64,000 nt of DNA from Narthecium ossifragum. Lineage: Eukaryota > Streptophyta > Magnoliopsida > Dioscoreales > Nartheciaceae. Shown here piece after piece: positions 1 through 11,821 of the stretch (position 1 is the first letter of the stretch; the number at the start of each line of letters is the position of its first letter). Location of the stretch: positions 20,035,656 to 20,099,655 of the forward strand of contig OY986966.1 in assembly GCA_963920575.1 (NCBI GenBank), given 5' to 3'. Position numbers and translations under genes: made by a program. The notes beneath the pieces were generated by a model. That model worked only from the letters and a program-made list of their open reading frames with translations. It ran no database searches and was not told where the DNA came from.

Positions 1-761
1 ACACTAGGGTTTCATGGTATTCCTAAGAACAAGAAATCTAGGCACTCATCTCTTGGAAATCATGAATCGGTGTAGAAGATGAAGCCATTGATCCCCGCGG
101 AAAGATCGCCGTTTTCAAAACCCTAACCTTCTCCTCCAAAAGTGCTCCAAAAGATGCCAATTTCCGGCTGGAATAACCCCCTTATGTATAGATGTATTCC
201 CGGAATTAGGGTTATGGGTTGAGTTGGACCTCTAGTGCAACTCGGATTTCCTAGTTTAATTCTAACAGCCTCTTCCGGTTACGACTGGGTTCAACCCGTC
301 CGGAATTTGGAAATGTTCTCAACATGAAAGATGTAGATTAGTAAGCCTTCTGTCCTGTCCCGAAGATTTGACATTATTGGGACATATCTGGAATATTTGG
401 AGAATATTCTCCTGAGCATCGACGGACCAGTTTTCCAGCATCTGTTTATCTTCATATTCTTGAAAACGGCTATTAATGTGTCTAGAATCTCGTAAAGTGT
501 CCAACATGAAAGTTGTTCGTCTTGAAGTCTTCTATACGTCCTCCAAATTTCAGGAATTGAGGATTTATCTGAAGAATTTGGTGAATTCTTTTCAAACTGA
601 CAGCAGAGCGACGTAATTTCCACATATTAGTCTTTTTCTATATTTTCTAACTTGAATCTTCATTAAATCTGAAATAAATTAACAAACTATCAAATACAAA
701 CACTCTCAGGCAAACAAATGTAAATTAAGGGGTTTAAGTATGAATATTTAGTGACTCATCA
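1..761 (-). repeat. LTR-like direct repeat, left copy (minus-oriented element)
   Basis: The segment from about 290 to 761 is repeated at 2262-2723, in the same orientation and with scattered mismatches. Read on the minus strand it starts TGATGAGTCACTAAATATTC, directly after a purine-rich tract (GTTGGAGGG). That is how a 3' LTR starts after a polypurine tract, so this is probably the 3' LTR of a decayed minus-strand element whose far end lies left of the window. Bases 1-289 have no partner here. No coding capacity was seen. Confidence 0.5.
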
Positions 762-2261
762 CACCCTCCAACTTACATTTTGCTAGTCCGCGAGCAAAGA
801 AACTATAAAAGAAAGCAATAAATCTAACTAGCCACTTTCGTAGGTCTCACGATTGCACTTTGCATGTGCAACAAGCCTTTAAACCCCTGGGTTACCCCAG
901 TGGAGGAGTTATAGTCTCCTGAGGGTTTTCAGGGATGACACCCATAAACATCTATACATTCCCTTGAATATATCATTTGAAATCAATCATAATACTCATC
1001 AACTCTAATGTATGAAATAGAAATAATATCCATAAATATACCCTTCAACTCATAGTCGCATAAAAACATAGTAAATCAAAACATGTCATAACATATTTCC
1101 AACACTTCAACATATTTAATCATGATTAAAAATAACTTTAACACTCTTGTGTGTGAATGGGGTTCCACATGCTTCAGAGTATCAATTATATCTAAACACT
1201 TCAACTATTCAAGATCACAATCATATTCAAGCACATATTTTCCACTTATTACATAACAATCTCTATTTTTATTCATTTTTCTTTTCTTTTCTTTTTTCTG
1301 CAGGATTTTCAACTGTTTTACGCGAACAACACACCTTGTTAGACACATTGCCCGGTTACTAAGTATGAAACCCTTATTTTTTTCAGGAAATTCAACCGTT
1401 TTACGCGAACGCCATGCTGGTTATGCACACTGCCCGGTTACTAAGATGAAAATTCTTTTTTTTTGTTTTTTTTTCGCATACTCAGATAATTGCATGTGTT
1501 CATGTATTTTCTGTGTCATGACATAAAATTGTAAATCTATCCTAGTATCATGCTTAGAATCTCATATCAACTCCTTAACATGTGAAAGTGAATATCTGCA
1601 TTAGGATATGTCAAGCTATACTTAAATCATTGTAAAAGTGTTAAAGTATAGAAATAATATCATGCATAGCAAAAATTTACTATTTCTTATATGACATACA
1701 AGTCTCAGAATAATTCATAAAATAAATTTCTAAAACATGCACATTTGTCAAATCATATCATAATTTCATTCTTTTGACATAATTCAAGGGATGTATAATA
1801 TTTAGTTATCAGAAAAAAAAAATATGAGTATGAAATTTATGAATGCTACCCCCAACTTAAATGTAATTATCCCCAATTACACTAAGTCATAAACGAAAGC
1901 AAAGAAAATCGGGTAGAGATAATCGTAATTTAGCTCCAAAATAGCGCTCCCTCATAAATACAAAAAAAATCACCGCCATTGGCAATAAAATTTATTCCTC
2001 CCAAGCATAATCTGCGAAAGAAATACATACATTTCCCAAAAGATCAAATCTAACTCATGAAAGTTCAAAAAGGTACTGGAATGAGAAAAAAATTCAACAG
2101 AGTCACCATTGTATTTTCATGATATATTAATCTATACAATCATTCATCCACATAAATTGAAATATAAACATAAAATCTTAAAATACATCGAAGCATCCAT
2201 GCACAACACAAAAAAAATATTCATCATCCAAAATTTCATCCAAATTAAAGATAGAGACCCA
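762..2261. other. Non-coding interior of the decayed LTR-like element
   Basis: AT-rich sequence between the two direct repeats, with no ORF of recognisable homology. It holds an imperfect tandem duplication of about 83 bp at 1301-1447; both copies share TTTTACGCGAAC and TGCCCGGTTACTAA. The lack of any gag or pol trace suggests a non-autonomous element or heavy deletion. Confidence 0.4.
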
Positions 2262-2723
2262 TCCGTAATTTGAAAATTTGCTCAACATGAAAGATGTAGA
2301 TTAGGAAGCCTTATATCCTGTCCCGAAGATTTGACATTATTTGGACTTATCTGGAATATTTGGAGAATATTCTCCTGAGCATCGACGGACCAGTTCCCAG
2401 CATCTGTTTATCTTCATATTCTTGAAAACTACTATTAATTTGTCCAGAATCTCGCAAAGTGTCCAACATGAAAGTTGTTCATCTTGAAGTCTTCTATAAG
2501 TCCTCCAAATTTCAGAAAATTAGGATTTATCTGGAGAATTTGATGAATTCCTTTCAAACTGACAGCGGAGCGACGTAATTTTAACATATTAGTCTTTTTC
2601 TGTATTTTCTAACTTGAATCTTCATTAAATCTGAAATCAATTAACAAACTATCAAATACAAACACTCTCGGGCTAACAAATGTAAATTAAGGGGTTTAAG
2701 TTTGAATATTTAGTGATTCATCA
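2262..2723 (-). repeat. LTR-like direct repeat, right copy (truncated)
   Basis: Second copy of the repeat at about 290-761. On the minus strand it starts TGATGAATCACTAAATATTC and stays similar down to about 2262, then diverges abruptly. The break implies that the far end of this presumed 5' LTR was deleted. I see no primer-binding site next to it. Confidence 0.5.
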
Positions 2724-3067
2724 CAGCTTGGGAGCTTGATTCGTCTTATTTTGTGATATTATTGATTGTTGCGACTCCAGAGGAAATTTAGTAAATTATC
2801 CCTTGTGGAGTTGGTTTCACCCGCGTTAGTGCACACATGGATCCATGTATGTTATTTGTGCTTCTAGACCCTAATTAAATCCTTAATCAACATCCTTATA
2901 TCTTTTATCATCCATTTAACTATTGATGTCTTGGATGGTCGCCATGTGGTACCTCATAATATAAATAGAACCTTATCTTAGGGTTTCTCTCATTTGGGGA
3001 TTTTGCCAAGTTAGAGAGTTAGAGAAGGAGGGCCGGTTAGACTGCAAGATGAATAAATTTGGAGGGT
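2724..3067. other. Left flank of the nested retrotransposon block
   Basis: Sequence into which Tekay-2 inserted; it resumes at 26727. A TATA-like stretch (ATATAAATAG, about 2959-2968) is followed by a pyrimidine-rich leader, so this may be a promoter region of an older LTR or a lost gene. No coding region was recognised. Confidence 0.35.
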
Positions 3068-3072
3068 CAAAG
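3068..3072. repeat. Target-site duplication CAAAG, left copy (Tekay-2)
   Basis: CAAAG lies directly before the LTR terminus TGTCACACC at 3073. The same five bases lie directly after the other LTR terminus of the same family at 26722-26726. A 5-bp duplication is the Ty3/Gypsy size. The match marks both as the outer ends of one insertion. Confidence 0.75.
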
Positions 3073-4602
3073 TGTCACACCCCGACCCAGAAAATCCATT
3101 CAGGACGGGGCGTGAGGGTTCCTATCACTATTCAATTCATATAACATCAGTTGTACTATTCAACATTTGATACAAAAGTCTTCCAAGAGACAGATTTATA
3201 CAAAATCCCAAAAGTCCTCAAAATGTTTACAACATATATATTTATCAAAAAGGTACAACAGTTAATCCTCCAGCAACCTCAAACGCCTCTGGATGTACTC
3301 GCGCCGTCAAAGGCCGATCCTGCCGGCTCCACGGAAGAAGAACTACCGCCTGCACCTGCAAACGCAACCCGGGTAGGAGTGAGCGATAAGCTCAGTAGGG
3401 TTCTACTCTACGACACACTGAAAGGAGGAAAACAACAACAGTGTTGTCTCCCAGCTCAAGTCTAATGGATGCCACGGGTCCCATAACCCATCGATGTCCC
3501 AAGGGCTTCTGTCATGAACCTCTCTCTTGAACATGTTACCAAGATCACCCTAAGCACTACCAGGGGAACAGTATCATGCAGGATCACCCTTACCCAGCAG
3601 GGATACCACTGCCTGGGGACCACGTCGGGAACACATGGATTGCATCCTTAGCACTTAGCCTTGGAAGACAACACGACCTCTAAACCTCAAACATTGATCA
3701 GAGTCAACTATCACAAATCCTCAACACATGAGATTCAGATGATACAAGATCACACCCTACTCCTGACTACCCAGCCACGACCCTAAGGCTAGATCCGAGG
3801 CTCTCGGGTAGCTCGGATCTAGCCTTAGGACCGTGGATGGGTAGTCAGGAGTAGGGTGTGATTGTATGATCAAGTCTCTTGTGATTGAGGATTGCGATAG
3901 TTGACTTGAATCGGTGTTTGAGGTTTAGAGGTCGTGTTGTCTTCCAAAGCCAAGTGCTAAGGATGGATGTTGATGTGTTTCCGACGTGGTTCCCCAAGGC
4001 TTGGTCTTCCAGCTTGGGTAAGGGTGATCCTGCATGTTACTGTTCCTTGGCCTCCTGGTAACATGTTCATGAGAGAGGTTTCATGACAGGAGCCCTTGGG
4101 ACATCAACTGGGTTATGGGACCCGTGGCATCCGTTAGACTTAGGCTGGAAGACAACACTGTTGTTGTTTTCCTCCCTTCACTGTGCCGTAGAGTAGAACT
4201 CTACTGAGCTTATCGCTCACTCCTACCCGGGCTGCGTTTGCAGGTGCAGGTGGCAGTTCTTCTTCGGTGGAGCCGGCAGGATCGGCCTTCGGCGGCGTGA
4301 GTACATCCAGGGGCGCTTGAGGTTGCTGGAGGATGATCTGTTGTACATTTTGATATATATGTATTTGATGTAAACTTCTGAGGATTTTGGAGTATTGTAT
4401 TAATCTATCTCTTGGGAGCTTTTGTATCAAATGTGAACTGTACAACTTGATGATATATTATAAATTGAATCTGTTTCGCCTCTGGAATATAATTGTTTAA
4501 ATTATCCGTCTTTTTCGCTTTGTATCGCGCCGATTTGAAGATGAATAGTGATAGGATCCTCACACCCCGTCCTGGATGGGTTTTCTGGGTCGGGGTGTGA
4601 CA
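3073..4602. repeat. 1.5-kb palindrome of two opposed Tekay LTR ends
   Basis: The segment begins TGTCACACCCCGACC and ends in its reverse complement, and the two halves match as inverted copies almost throughout. The left half (3073-3799) is the LTR 3' end in minus orientation; the right half (about 3800-4602) is the same region in plus orientation. The centre is a hairpin: GATCCGAG (3792-3799), a 12-base loop, CTCGGATC (3812-3819). The intact LTRs (for example 25130-25160) carry the same 8-bp arms, so the fusion happened at this small inverted repeat. The right end abuts the Tekay-1 chromodomain region at 4603 exactly at an LTR terminus. Confidence 0.8.
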
Positions 4603-7600
4603 ATCTGCCTCTCAGCACCTGATCCCGTCTGTCCATGATCTGCACTGGCTGCTCTATGTAGGTGGCGTCCTCCTCCACCTCAATGTCGTCGTGTCTGATC
4701 ACGTGAGAAGGATCTGGAATATACTTCCACAGCATAGACACGTGGAAGGTGGGGTGAACTGCTGACATGTGCGGAGGTAGAGTCAACTGGTAGGCGACTG
4801 CTCCAACGTGCCTGACGATCTCAAATGGGCTAGTGAACCTCGGAGCTAGCTTGCCCCTGCTACCAAACCTGATCGACCCTATGCGCGGGGACACCTTCAG
4901 TAGCACTCTGTCGCCAACTGCGAACTCCAGGGGTCATCGCCTGCGGTCTGCGTAGCTCTTCTGCCTGCTCTGCGCTGTCAGAAGCCTCTGCCTGATCTGA
5001 ACCAACCTCTCTGATGACTGCCTAATGATGTCCGGACCGGTAAGGGATGCCTCCCCAACCTCCGTCCAACACACCGGTGAGCGACATGGTCTACCGTACA
5101 ACGCCTCAAAGGGTGCAAAACCCAAACTGGCCTGGAAACTATTGTTGTAGGCAAACTCCACCAAAGTCACGTGCTGCTCCCAAGTACCTCCAGCGTCTAA
5201 CACACATGCTCTGAGCATGTCCTCCAAGATCTGGATAGTCCGCTCCGACTTCCCGTCTGTCTGAGGGTGGAAAGCTGTGCTGAACGTCAGTGCTGTCCCC
5301 AAGGAGTCCTGGAAGCTGCTCCAGAACCTGCCGGTGAATCTGGGATCTCTGTCTGACACTATCGACATTGGGATGCCGTGCAGTCGTACCACCTCGTCGA
5401 TATACCTCTGCCTCAGTCTGGCAACTGGATCTGTCGTCCTCATGGGGAGGAAATGAGCCGATTTGATCAGTCGATCGACAATGACCCAAATCGCATCATT
5501 CCCCCTCGGTGACCTGGGTAGCCCGGTGACGAAGTCCATAGCTATATGTTCCCACTTCCGCTCTGGCACGGGAAGTGGCTGCAACAAACCTGGGGTCCGC
5601 CTGTGCTCTGCCTTCACCTTCTGACAGGTGAGGCATCTGGAAACGAACTCAGCTACTGACCTCTTCATCCCGCACCACCAGAACTGTCGGCGAAGATCGT
5701 GATACATCTTGGTGCTCCCGGGGTGAACGGCGAAACAGGAGTGATGGAACTCGTGAAGGATCTTCTCTCGCAACGCCGGGTCTGCTGGAACTGCAACTCT
5801 ACCTTTGAAGAGTAGACCGCTGTCTGCTGATACTGTCCAGCCCTCAACCGCGTGCTTGGTGCCGACCGCAGCACGGGTCTCCACGAGCTCTGGGTCTCCA
5901 GCCTGTGCCTCGATCACCCTGGCCAAAAGAACTGGAATTCTGCGAATAGCATACAGGAAACCACCTGTCGCCCAGTCCTCAAAGTCAAGCCCGAACTGAC
6001 TAACTGTCTCTAGCATCTACCACTGCCGAGCTGACATCACTGCCAAGGTCACTCTGCTGTCTCTGGTCTGCCTGCTGAGAGCGTCTGCTACGACGTTTGC
6101 CTTACCAGGGTAGTAATGCAACTCGAAGTCGTAGTCCTCTAGAAGCTCCATCCACCGCCGCTGCCTGAGGTTGAGGTCACGCTAGGTAAAGACGTGCCTC
6201 AAACTCTTATGATCAGAGTACACCGAGAACCGCTTACCGTAGAGGTAGTGCCGCCACGTCTTCAGAGCGAAGACAACCGCTGCAAGCTCGAGATCGTGGA
6301 CTGGATAGTTCCTCTCATGGGTCTTCAGCTGCCTGGAACCGTAGGCCACCACATGGCCCTCCTGCATAAGCACACAGCCTAGACCCTCCCCACTGGCGTC
6401 GCAATGGACACTGTAGCCGACGCCTCGCTCTGGAACTATAAGGATCGGTGCACTCGTCAGTCTGGTCCTCAACTAGGTGAAAGCCTGCTCGCATGCCTCG
6501 TCCCAAACAAATGGGACCGCCTTCTGTGTCAACCTGGTCAGCGGCCCTGCAACCCTGGAGAAGTCCCGCACGAACCTCCTGTAGTAACCCGCCAAGCCGA
6601 GGAAGCTACGGACCTCGAACACTGTCGCCGGTCTCTGCCACTGTAGTACTACCTCGATCTTGGCTGGATCAACTGAAATGCCTGCCGCTGACACCACGTG
6701 CCCCAGAAACTGCACCTCAGGAAGCCAGAACTCATATTTGGAGGCCTTGACATATAGCCTATGCCCCCTCAACAACTGCAACATTGTCCTCAGATGCTGC
6801 TCGTGCTCCTCAGCGGTACGTGAGTAGACTAGGATGTCGTCGACGAAAACCACCACGAACTGATCTAAGTACGGTCGGAAGACCCTCTGCATCAGATCCA
6901 TGAACGCCGCTGGTGCGTTCGTCAAGCCGAACGGCATCACCGTGAACTCGTACAACCCGTACCTCGTACGGAAAGCCGTCTTCGGGATGTCGCAATCCAG
7001 AATCCTCAACTGGTGATAGCCGGTACGGAGATCGATCTTCGAAAAGACCAAAGAGCCTCGGAGTTGGTCCAACAAGTCATCGATCCTCGGCATCGTATAC
7101 TTGTTCTTCACCATCACCCTGTTCAGCTTCCTGTAATCAATGCAAAGACGAAGCATACCGTCCTTCTTCTTTGCGAACAACACAGGAGCTGCCCAAGGCG
7201 ACGTGCTGGGACGGATGAAACCTCTGCCGATCAACCCGTCCAGCTGGACCCTCATCTCCCTCTGCTCTGCTGGTGCCATCCTGAAAGCTGGCAGAGAGAT
7301 CGGCCCGGTACCTCGTATAAGATCTATCTGGAAGTCTACTGCTCTGGAAGGAGGAAGGCCCGGTCGCTCGTCTGGGAAGACGTCAGCAAACTCACAAACT
7401 ACTGTAGGCAAACTGCCCTCTCGACTGCCCTCTGCAACGAACAAGGAAAGGCGCGCCAGTAAAGCTGACAGCTGGCCCTCGCGCCTGGGAAAGGAACCAC
7501 ACAAGAGGGAATCGGCCGACTGGCGATCCCCCAACAAGACGAAACGAGCGCCGTCAGGTGTCCAAGCAGTCACCCTACGACGGCCACAATCGATGACGGC

Positions 7601-7903
7601 TCGGTATGAAGTCAGCCAATCCATACCAAGAATCACGTCGAACCCGACCATGTCTAGCACCCGAAGGTCTAGAAAGACATGGAGGCCCCCAACCTCCAAC
7701 TCGCAAGAACGGCAGATCAGCTCAACACGAGCCCCTCCGCCGACGGGTGTGGCTAAGTGCAGTGTGACTCCAAGTGGCTCAGTCTCTAGCCCTAGCGATG
7801 CCACACAGTCGCTAGCTACAAAGGAATGAGACTCCCCAGAATCTATCAGAACATCTACAAATGAACTGAAAAGCTGAAAGGTATATGAGAACAGGAGGGT
7901 CAA
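4603..7903 (-). pseudogene. pol: Tekay-1 pol: protease, RT, RNase H, integrase, chromodomain start
   Basis: All parts lie in one minus-strand frame, broken by stops near 6473, 6182, 6017 and 4931. In order: protease with DSGESHSF (about 7835; most relatives have DSGA); reverse transcriptase with LCIDYRKLN and the FVDDIL catalytic box (about 6840); RNase H starting CDASGEGLG (6182-6472); integrase (4934-6016) with an HHCC finger and the D-D-E residues in AMDFVTG, VSDRDPRF and SERTIQ; then the pre-chromodomain block HPTFHVSMLWKYIPD. The product would copy element RNA and integrate the cDNA, and the chromodomain of this clade guides integration to heterochromatin. Here the chromodomain is cut after RDQVLRGR at 4603. 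About 1,100 residues remain. Confidence 0.9.
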
Positions 7904-8104
7904 CTGGGGCTGGTGGAAGAGCTAGAGTCTGCTGGGGTGGCGGGTACTGGTAGAGCTGAAAAGGTGGTTGAACGTAGTCTGGGTACTCGCGGTCTGGAAG
8001 TGCGTACACTCCCCCTCTGGGTCCGCCTCGACCTCCGCCGCGACCTCTACCTCTCCCGGCTCCTGGTGTCCGCCAACCTCCGCCTGCTCCGCCACGAGCG
8101 AACT
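7904..8104 (-). pseudogene. Tekay-1 gag-pol linker with frameshift
   Basis: Between the gag zinc knuckle and the protease the reading continues in the gag frame (proline- and tyrosine-rich, about 7880-8009), then the protease resumes in another frame. The change lies near 7880-7890. Related elements read gag and pol as one frame, so this is probably a damaging indel. Confidence 0.6.
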
Positions 8105-9248
8105 ATGCCCTCAACGTCGGACAGTCTCGGCGAAAGTGCCCCGTCTGCCGGCACTCGAAGCACACAGGAGAACCGAGCGCTAGCTGCTGGCTCTGGCCTC
8201 CTCCGGACGTCTGCCCCTGAGGCCCAGCCGGAAGGAGTGGCTGGCCTCCCTACCTGGGCTGCTGCTGGTACTGGGGTGGGTAACGCTGGTATGGCTGCTG
8301 GCGTCGTGGGTATCTCTGCTGCCTCCACGAACCTCTCCTGCCCTGAGCTTCTCTCTGTGGCTGTCCTCCGCCACTGGTGCTCGCAGACGACGCAGGCTGG
8401 ACTGCCCTGGGCCCCGGATCCTGCAACTGAGCCTCAACTGCCAAGGCACAGTCTAGCACCTCTGCGTACGTGCTAGCGCACTGAGCCGCGATCAGCCGCC
8501 TGAGCTCGGGCCTAAGCCCCCACTGGAACTGCTCAGCTCTGGCAAGAGGATCCGCCGACACCGCTCCGGCAAATCTGGCAAGTCTGGTGAACCTAGCAGC
8601 GTACTGAACTACTGACTGAGTACCCTGAGAAAGGGTCTGGTACTCACGGACAAGGGCCGAGCGCGCACTGCGGGGAAAGTACGCGCTAAGAAACTACGAA
8701 CGAAACACGGCCCACGATGGGTCACTCCCGTCCCTGGCGGCCTGGAAAGAGCGCCACCAGTCCAAAGCGTCCCCGTCGAGCTGGAACGCGGCAAGTCTGA
8801 CCCGAACCCGGTCATCCTGGACGAACAAAGTGTCAAGGACGCGACTGACTCCCTCGAGCCAGTCGTCCGCCACCGCTGGGTCGCCTCCAGTTCCGCTGAA
8901 CCTAGGAGGGTTCAGCCTCTGGAAGTCGACCACCGCTGTCGTAACAACACGCTGGTCGAGTGGAGGAGAGACCTCCTCGGCGATGAACGAAGCATCCTCC
9001 TCCACCACGACCTCAATCCTCGGCTCTGGCTCTCGTGCAGGTACACGGGGCACGGCTTTGTTGGCCCCTAAGGCCCGTCGGGCAGCGCGCTGGTCGCGCG
9101 CGATACCCTGACCCAACACTTGACAGCTAGCCCGGCTCCCTGGCAACTGCAGGTTCATCAGAGACGACAAGTGTTCACCCGTAAGAAAACAAAACACAAC
9201 AGTAATCAATAAAATAAAAGCATAACACACATGAGCACAGTCAAGCAC
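8105..9248 (-). pseudogene. gag: Tekay-1 gag (capsid and zinc knuckle)
   Basis: Gag of a Tekay-type chromovirus, the structural protein that packages element RNA. The capsid region contains RFSGTGGDPAVADDW and ALDWWRSF. It ends in a CCHC zinc knuckle read from about 8162 down to 8120 (C-x2-C-x4-H-x4-C, starting CFECRQTGHF). Stops interrupt the frame near 8694 and 8248 before the terminal stop near 8105. The first ATG is at 9248, but the methionine at about 9158 (MNLQLPG) is the more likely start, because the 30 residues before it are hydrophobic leader translation. The Tekay-2 copy reads through the 8694 stop, so that stop is a later mutation. Confidence 0.85.
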
Positions 9249-9334
9249 ACAGGGATGCTCTACTCCTAGAACTATCCCAAACCGCGCTCAAATCTCAACC
9301 GCAAGCCTAATCCTATCCCTGGGACCTACAGCAT

Positions 9335-9346
9335 GCTCTGATACCA
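9335..9346 (-). promoter_or_regulatory. Primer-binding site of Tekay-1 (initiator tRNA-Met type)
   Basis: On the minus strand TGGTATCAGAGC begins three bases after the LTR end at 9350. This sequence is complementary to the 3' end of plant initiator methionine tRNA, the usual primer for minus-strand DNA synthesis in this clade. It fixes element polarity and the LTR border. Confidence 0.85.
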
Positions 9347-10586
9347 AGTTGTCACACCCCGACCCATAAAACCCATCCAGGACGGGGCGTAAGGGTTCAT
9401 ATCACTATTCATCTTCAATCGGCGCAGTACAAAGCGGAAAAGACGGATAATTTAAACAAATGTATTCCAGAGGCGAACAGATATTCAATTTATATAACAT
9501 CAAGTTGTACAGTTACAAATTCCATTCTAATACTCCCAAGGTAAAGATATAATACATGATCCCAAAATCCTCAAAAGTTACAACATATACATATATCAAA
9601 AAGGTACAACAGATAATCCTCCAGCAACCTCAAGCGCCTCTGGGTGTACTCGCGCCGCCAAAGGCCGATCCTGTCGGTTCCACTGAAGAAGAGTTGCCGC
9701 CTGCACCTGCAAACGCAGCCCGGGTAGGAGTGAGCGATAAGCTCAGTAGGGTTCTACGCTACGGCACACTGAAAGGAGGAAAACAACAACAGTGTTGTCT
9801 CCCTGCTCAAGTCTAACGGATGCCACGGGTCCCACAACCCTGTCGATGTCCCAAGGGCTCCTGCCATGAAACCTCTCTCCTGAACACGTTACCAGGAGGC
9901 CACGAAATAGTAACATGCAGAATCACCCTTACCCAAGCAAGAATACCATGCCTTGGGGAAACCACGTCGGGAATGCATCGACACCCATCCTTAGCACTTG
10001 GCCTTGGAAGACAACACGACCTCTAAACCTCAAACACAGATCAGAGTCCACTATCACCAATCCTCAATAACAAGAGATTCAGTGATACAAGATCACACCC
10101 TACTCCTGACTACCCAGCCACGGCCCTAAGGCTAGATCCGAGCTACCCGAGAGCCTCGGATCGGCGACCCAAACCATCGCCCGCCTAACCTCGAATGCCT
10201 CTAATGTACACAATGCATGAGCCTAGGCAAACATCTATCCTAAATGTCTCTACATGTCACACCAGCAGTTATGAGTTCAACAGATATACAATAGCTCTCG
10301 GCACTCGCCGGCAAGAAGCTAAGGTTCCACAATTCCTGATTAGCTAGCACTCACAGCTAGCTAATGGCTAAGCACACCATTAAGCAATTAACTACATCCA
10401 AACATGTATTTAAAGCAAGCCACAACATCAATTTATTCAAAGGAACACAATATGCGATTCAATCCTTAATCTCAATGGAAATCCCTTGAAAACTTCATGA
10501 AAACCTCATACTAACCCCCCAACATAGTTAACAATCAAACCCAAGTGAAAGCCATCCAAGAAAAACCAGAAAATACAGTTCAAGGG

Positions 10587-10995
10587 CCCACGGTCGATGC
10601 GACGGTCGACCGTGAGGCCACGGTCGATGTCACGGTCGATGCGACGGTCGACCGTGACACCAATGCGAAGAAAACAAAAGGGGCGACGGTCGATCCACTC
10701 ATCGACCCTGGAAAGCCCAAAACCAAACAGCACCTGACGGTCGATGCGACGGTCGATCCGACGGTCGACCGTCAGGTAAATGGCAAAAAGAGAAGATCCC
10801 GCGGTCGATCCATGCATCGACCCTGGGAGGCTAAAATCCCGACAGAGCCCGACGGTCGATGCGACGGTTGATTCGACGGTCGACCGCCAGGCCCAGAAAG
10901 AGTAAAACAATACTTGACGGTCGATGCACCGATCGACCGTCGAGCCCCGAAGGAGCGTATCAACGCTTGACGGTCGATGCACCGATCGACCGTCG
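10587..10995. repeat. TCGA-palindrome array in the Tekay-1 LTR
   Basis: About 410 bp holding 14 plus-strand copies of CGGTCGA, mostly as ACGGTCGATGCG followed by ACGGTCGACCGT. The motif ACGGTCGACCGT is a perfect 12-bp palindrome, and other copies pair GGTCGATCC with ATCGACC about 10 bases away. In element direction the array lies about 530 bp downstream of the TATA box, so it would be in the RNA leader. The Tekay-2 LTR has a shorter version at 25580-25905. Confidence 0.85.
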
Positions 10996-11523
10996 AGCCT
11001 CAGGCACAGTTCTTCAGAACAGTGTCGGAAATCCAATTTCTTAGATTTCAATGATCAAATCAAGTTGGAATTAGATGAGATTTTGCAAGCAAGTGTATTT
11101 AACAATGGGGAAGCTAATGGAGTGAAGAAATCCAGCTTTTGATGGTTAAATCTCTTATCTAGGTCCAAATGAACAAAAACCGACAAAATGGCGATAATAC
11201 GGAAACCAACCGTTAGAATACGAAAAAAGTGAGATAGGAATACTTCAAATCCTCCACACTACATGCACAAAGAGCTACATAGCATTCTAACATGTATTCC
11301 TACAGCTAAAGCACAATAAACCTATCCTAGGAGAACCCGATCCAAAGATCGAGGTAGAAACACCTACTTGAGAAAGTAGGGTAGCTCCTCCACGCGTCAT
11401 GCTGGTCAAGCCGACAAGATCAGCGCTCCGAAGCCCAAGTCTCCAAACCCTAGCTCAGCCGAAGGAGAGAGAAGGGGAGAAAACGACAGGAGAAGAAGAG
11501 AAGGAAAGAGAAGAAAGGGACAA

Positions 11524-11534
11524 GGCTTATATAG
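11524..11534 (-). promoter_or_regulatory. TATA box of the Tekay-1 LTR
   Basis: CTATATAAGCC on the minus strand, about 290 bp into the LTR, followed by a pyrimidine-rich leader. The twin LTR keeps it at 26427-26437. It is the likely pol II start region separating U3 from R. Confidence 0.7.
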
Positions 11535-11821
11535 AAAATCCGGATCTATCTCAGCCGTCCAATTCGATCTTTCCCGATCGAGCTCCGATCCTCCGATCGG
11601 ACGCACCCTAGGGATTCTAATCAAACACATACATCAATCCAAGGCAGTGTGTGGAACGCGGGTGTGAAGCCGACCACCAGAGGGCATATTTACCAAAATG
11701 CCCCCCTCGGGGTCCAAACCGCCACATGATCGCCCGATCGTGCCCGACGCGGAACCAAATCAACAGGAAACCGGCTCTCGACCCACGCGGTCGAGCCAGG
11801 TCAGAGGGACGGGCCCTCACA

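Larger units (their letters stand above)
4603..11821 (-). mobile_element. Tekay-1: nested Ty3/Gypsy chromovirus, 3' end lost
   Basis: Minus-strand element with 5' LTR (9350-11821), primer-binding site, gag, protease, reverse transcriptase, RNase H, integrase and the start of a chromodomain. The 3' LTR and the rest of the chromodomain are missing; at 4602/4603 the coding sequence meets an inverted LTR terminus. The right end of the 5' LTR abuts Athila gag at 11822, so this copy inserted into Athila. Its five-base neighbour there is CATGA; the partner duplication was lost. Several stops and a frameshift show it is dead. Confidence 0.8.
9350..11821 (-). mobile_element. Tekay-1 5' LTR (2.47 kb)
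   Basis: On the minus strand it starts TGTGAGGGCCCGTCC at 11821 and ends GGTCGGGGTGTGACA at 9350. The primer-binding site follows the end, and the twin LTR at 24327-26721 shares both termini. It has a TATA box (11524-11534), a transcribed leader and a TCGA-palindrome array (10587-10995). The last part (9690-9800) contains a block conserved in the other Tekay and LTR-B ends, reading CTCACTCCTACCCGGGCTG on the minus strand and followed by a CAG|GTGCAG stretch that resembles a splice acceptor. Confidence 0.85.

Noticed and set aside
7140..7829. 229-residue plus-strand frame
   Set aside because: Antisense shadow of the GC-rich Tekay-1 protease/RT region; no own homology.
10506..11142. Frames on both strands rich in TVDATVD or RRIDR repeats
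   Set aside because: Translation of the TCGA-palindrome array of the Tekay-1 LTR, not a protein-coding repeat.
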